DNA of 16,640 nucleotides, taken from Bacteroidota bacterium. Its GTDB lineage: Bacteria; Bacteroidota; Ignavibacteria; UBA10030; UBA6906. The stretch spans positions 1 to 16,640 of the forward strand of contig JAGDMJ010000012.1 in NCBI GenBank assembly GCA_017860555.1, read 5' to 3'. Shown piece after piece: positions 15,547 to 16,640 of the stretch. The translations under genes were made by a program, and so were the position numbers. Under the pieces are notes generated by a model. It did not search any database, had not been told where the DNA came from, and saw only the letters and a list, made by a program, of their open reading frames with translations. How positions within the stretch are numbered: the first letter of the stretch is position 1; every line of letters starts with the position of its first letter.

Positions 15547-15594
15547 CCTGAGCACTTCCGCAAGTGGTGAAGGGAGGGGATGGTCCCCGGTCAC

Positions 15595-16640
15595 TCACCC
15601 GACTACCTTCCCGAAGGGAGCCACCTGCTTCGCGATCTGCTTTCTGTCCCCCGCGATCACGATGATCATATCCTCCATGCGGAGATACTTCCTGGCGGTT
15701 TCCTGCACCTGCTCGGGCGTGACTGCATGGAGATCCTTGACATAGTTGGTGAGATAGCTCTCCGGCAGTCCCTGAAGATCAAGGAACGATAGCTGGCCGA
15801 TGATTCCGCCGGGCGAGGAGTTTCGAAGGACGAATATGCCTGCGAGATAATTCTGTATGCCCTTCAGCTCGTCGGCGGGCGGTGGGGACTTCTGCAACCG
15901 ATCGATCTCGTAGAAGATCTCTTTGAGGGACGCGCCTGTGACCGCAGTGGTCACGCTCGCGAACTGCGTCCAGTAGGAATCGTGAAAGCGGGAGGATACC
16001 GAGCTGCGTGGGGAATACGTATACCCCTTCTGCTCCCGGATGTTCGTGGTGATCCTGGACGCAAAGGACCCGCCCAGGAGGGCGTCGGTGACAAGAAGTG
16101 CCTTGTAATCTCCCGCGGTCGGGTCTGCCACTCCAAGGCCCAGGTAGATGGTGGATTGTGGCGCGCCCGGCCGATCGATGATGTAGATCGAGCGCTTTGA
16201 CGCAGGCTTCGGGACATTGGCGACGGGTTCGGAGCCGCGCTTCCAGTCACTGAACGATTTCCGTATGGCGGACTCCATCGCGGCTTGGTCAAACTTGCCG
16301 GCGACGTAGATGTGCGTCCGGCCCGCGCCGAAATGCTGGTCATAGAAAGCCTTGATCTGGTTCAGTGCATACCCCTTGAGCATTGCCTCCGTCGGGAAGA
16401 AGCGCCCGTACGGATGATTCGGATAGAGAACCTGGTTGAACCGAGCGAGCGCCAGCTGCCCTGGATCGGTCAGGGCGATGCTCAGGTCCCGAATCCGGTC
16501 ATTCTTCAGACGGGGGAGCTCGGACTCAGGAAGACGGGGATTCCGGATCACGTCCGCCATCAGAGTGATGAGATCTGCGCCGTATTCCGAAAGGACGCTG
16601 GCACCAACGACCGTCTGATCGGGACTAACGCTGATCGCAA
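15595..16640 (-). CDS. M16 (insulinase-type) peptidase, C-terminal part; gene continues past the right edge
   Basis: The reading frame is open from the window edge, so the true start lies outside; an internal ATG at 16560 is not the start, because the 26 codons before it also read like the family (VVGASVLSEYGADLITL before MADVIRNP). The 347 visible residues cover the end of the first M16 domain (SELPRLKNDRI and the FYDQHFGAGRTHIYVAG strand region) and the following M16_C domain with the conserved REQKGYTYSPRSS block and a SYLTNYVKDLHAVTPEQVQETARKYL tail. The zinc motif HxxEH would lie upstream and cannot be checked, so catalytic competence is unknown; M16 proteins often occur as an active plus an inactive pair. 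Export to the periplasm is common in the family but the signal is not visible. The gene is convergent with the methyltransferase and shares its terminator. Confidence 0.88.
   Translation of the reverse strand, partial: AISVSPDQTVVGASVLSEYGADLITLMADVIRNPRLPESELPRLKNDRIRDLSIALTDPGQLALARFNQVLYPNHPYGRFFPTEAMLKGYALNQIKAFYDQHFGAGRTHIYVAGKFDQAAMESAIRKSFSDWKRGSEPVANVPKPASKRSIYIIDRPGAPQSTIYLGLGVADPTAGDYKALLVTDALLGGSFASRITTNIREQKGYTYSPRSSVSSRFHDSYWTQFASVTTAVTGASLKEIFYEIDRLQKSPPPADELKGIQNYLAGIFVLRNSSPGGIIGQLSFLDLQGLPESYLTNYVKDLHAVTPEQVQETARKYLRMEDMIIVIAGDRKQIAKQVAPFGKVVG

Noticed and set aside
15553..15566. CACTT-CCGC-AAGTG mini-hairpin next to the M16 gene end
   Set aside because: The 5-bp stem has no T-run and is overshadowed by the strong terminator beside it.
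1..16640. tRNA, rRNA, CRISPR arrays, insertion sequences or prophage
   Set aside because: No repeat-spacer pattern, transposase, integrase, phage gene or cloverleaf-like sequence was recognised on either strand by eye.

Overview
No rRNA gene, tRNA gene, mobile element or CRISPR array was seen. The window looks like chromosomal DNA of a Gram-negative bacterium. It is moderately GC-rich by eye and encodes an outer-membrane TonB-dependent receptor, exported proteins with signal peptides and an inner-membrane ABC transporter. The receptor begins with a carboxypeptidase-regulatory-like domain and there are two GxGYxYP-family proteins. Both traits are common in the Bacteroidota/Ignavibacteria (FCB) sphere, so I lean to an FCB-type organism; the lineage is an inference, not a demonstration. 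Clear Shine-Dalgarno sequences precede several genes.

Layout. (1) 68-4292, plus strand: two tandem, clearly homologous secreted GxGYxYP proteins of nearly equal length. Copy 1 keeps the family's name motif and copy 2 has lost part of it. (2) 4394-9127, minus strand: a compact phosphate operon transcribed pstS-pstC-pstA-pstB-pstB-phoU, with 4-bp ATGA overlaps at pstS/pstC and pstC/pstA and very short gaps afterwards. (3) 9432-12431, minus strand: a 999-residue TonB-dependent receptor, with a good candidate promoter and an overlapping inverted repeat about 150 nt upstream. (4) 12748-14217, plus strand: an exported serine hydrolase of the class C beta-lactamase/DD-peptidase fold with a C-terminal TPR tail. 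(5) 14341-15438, plus strand: an apparently solitary DNA methyltransferase with an N-terminal DUF1016_N-like helical domain. (6) 15595 to the right edge, minus strand: an M16 (insulinase-type) peptidase, 5'-truncated by the window. Genes 5 and 6 converge on a near-ideal bidirectional hairpin terminator.

The most interesting signal is in the phosphate transporter. The two consecutive PstB ATPases are both 251 residues and align without gaps, and their degenerations are complementary. The downstream one (5112-5867) has intact A-loop, Q-loop and H-loop but a ruined ABC signature (LPLDQ). The upstream one (5870-6625) has a perfect LSGGQ but has lost the A-loop aromatic, the Q-loop Gln and the H-loop His. 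A heterodimer would therefore contain one canonical and one degenerate ATP site, as in asymmetric exporters such as TM287/288 and TAP, but in a phosphate importer. Second place goes to the methyltransferase fusion with its unusual DPPH catalytic motif, and third to the motif-divergent GxGYxYP pair.
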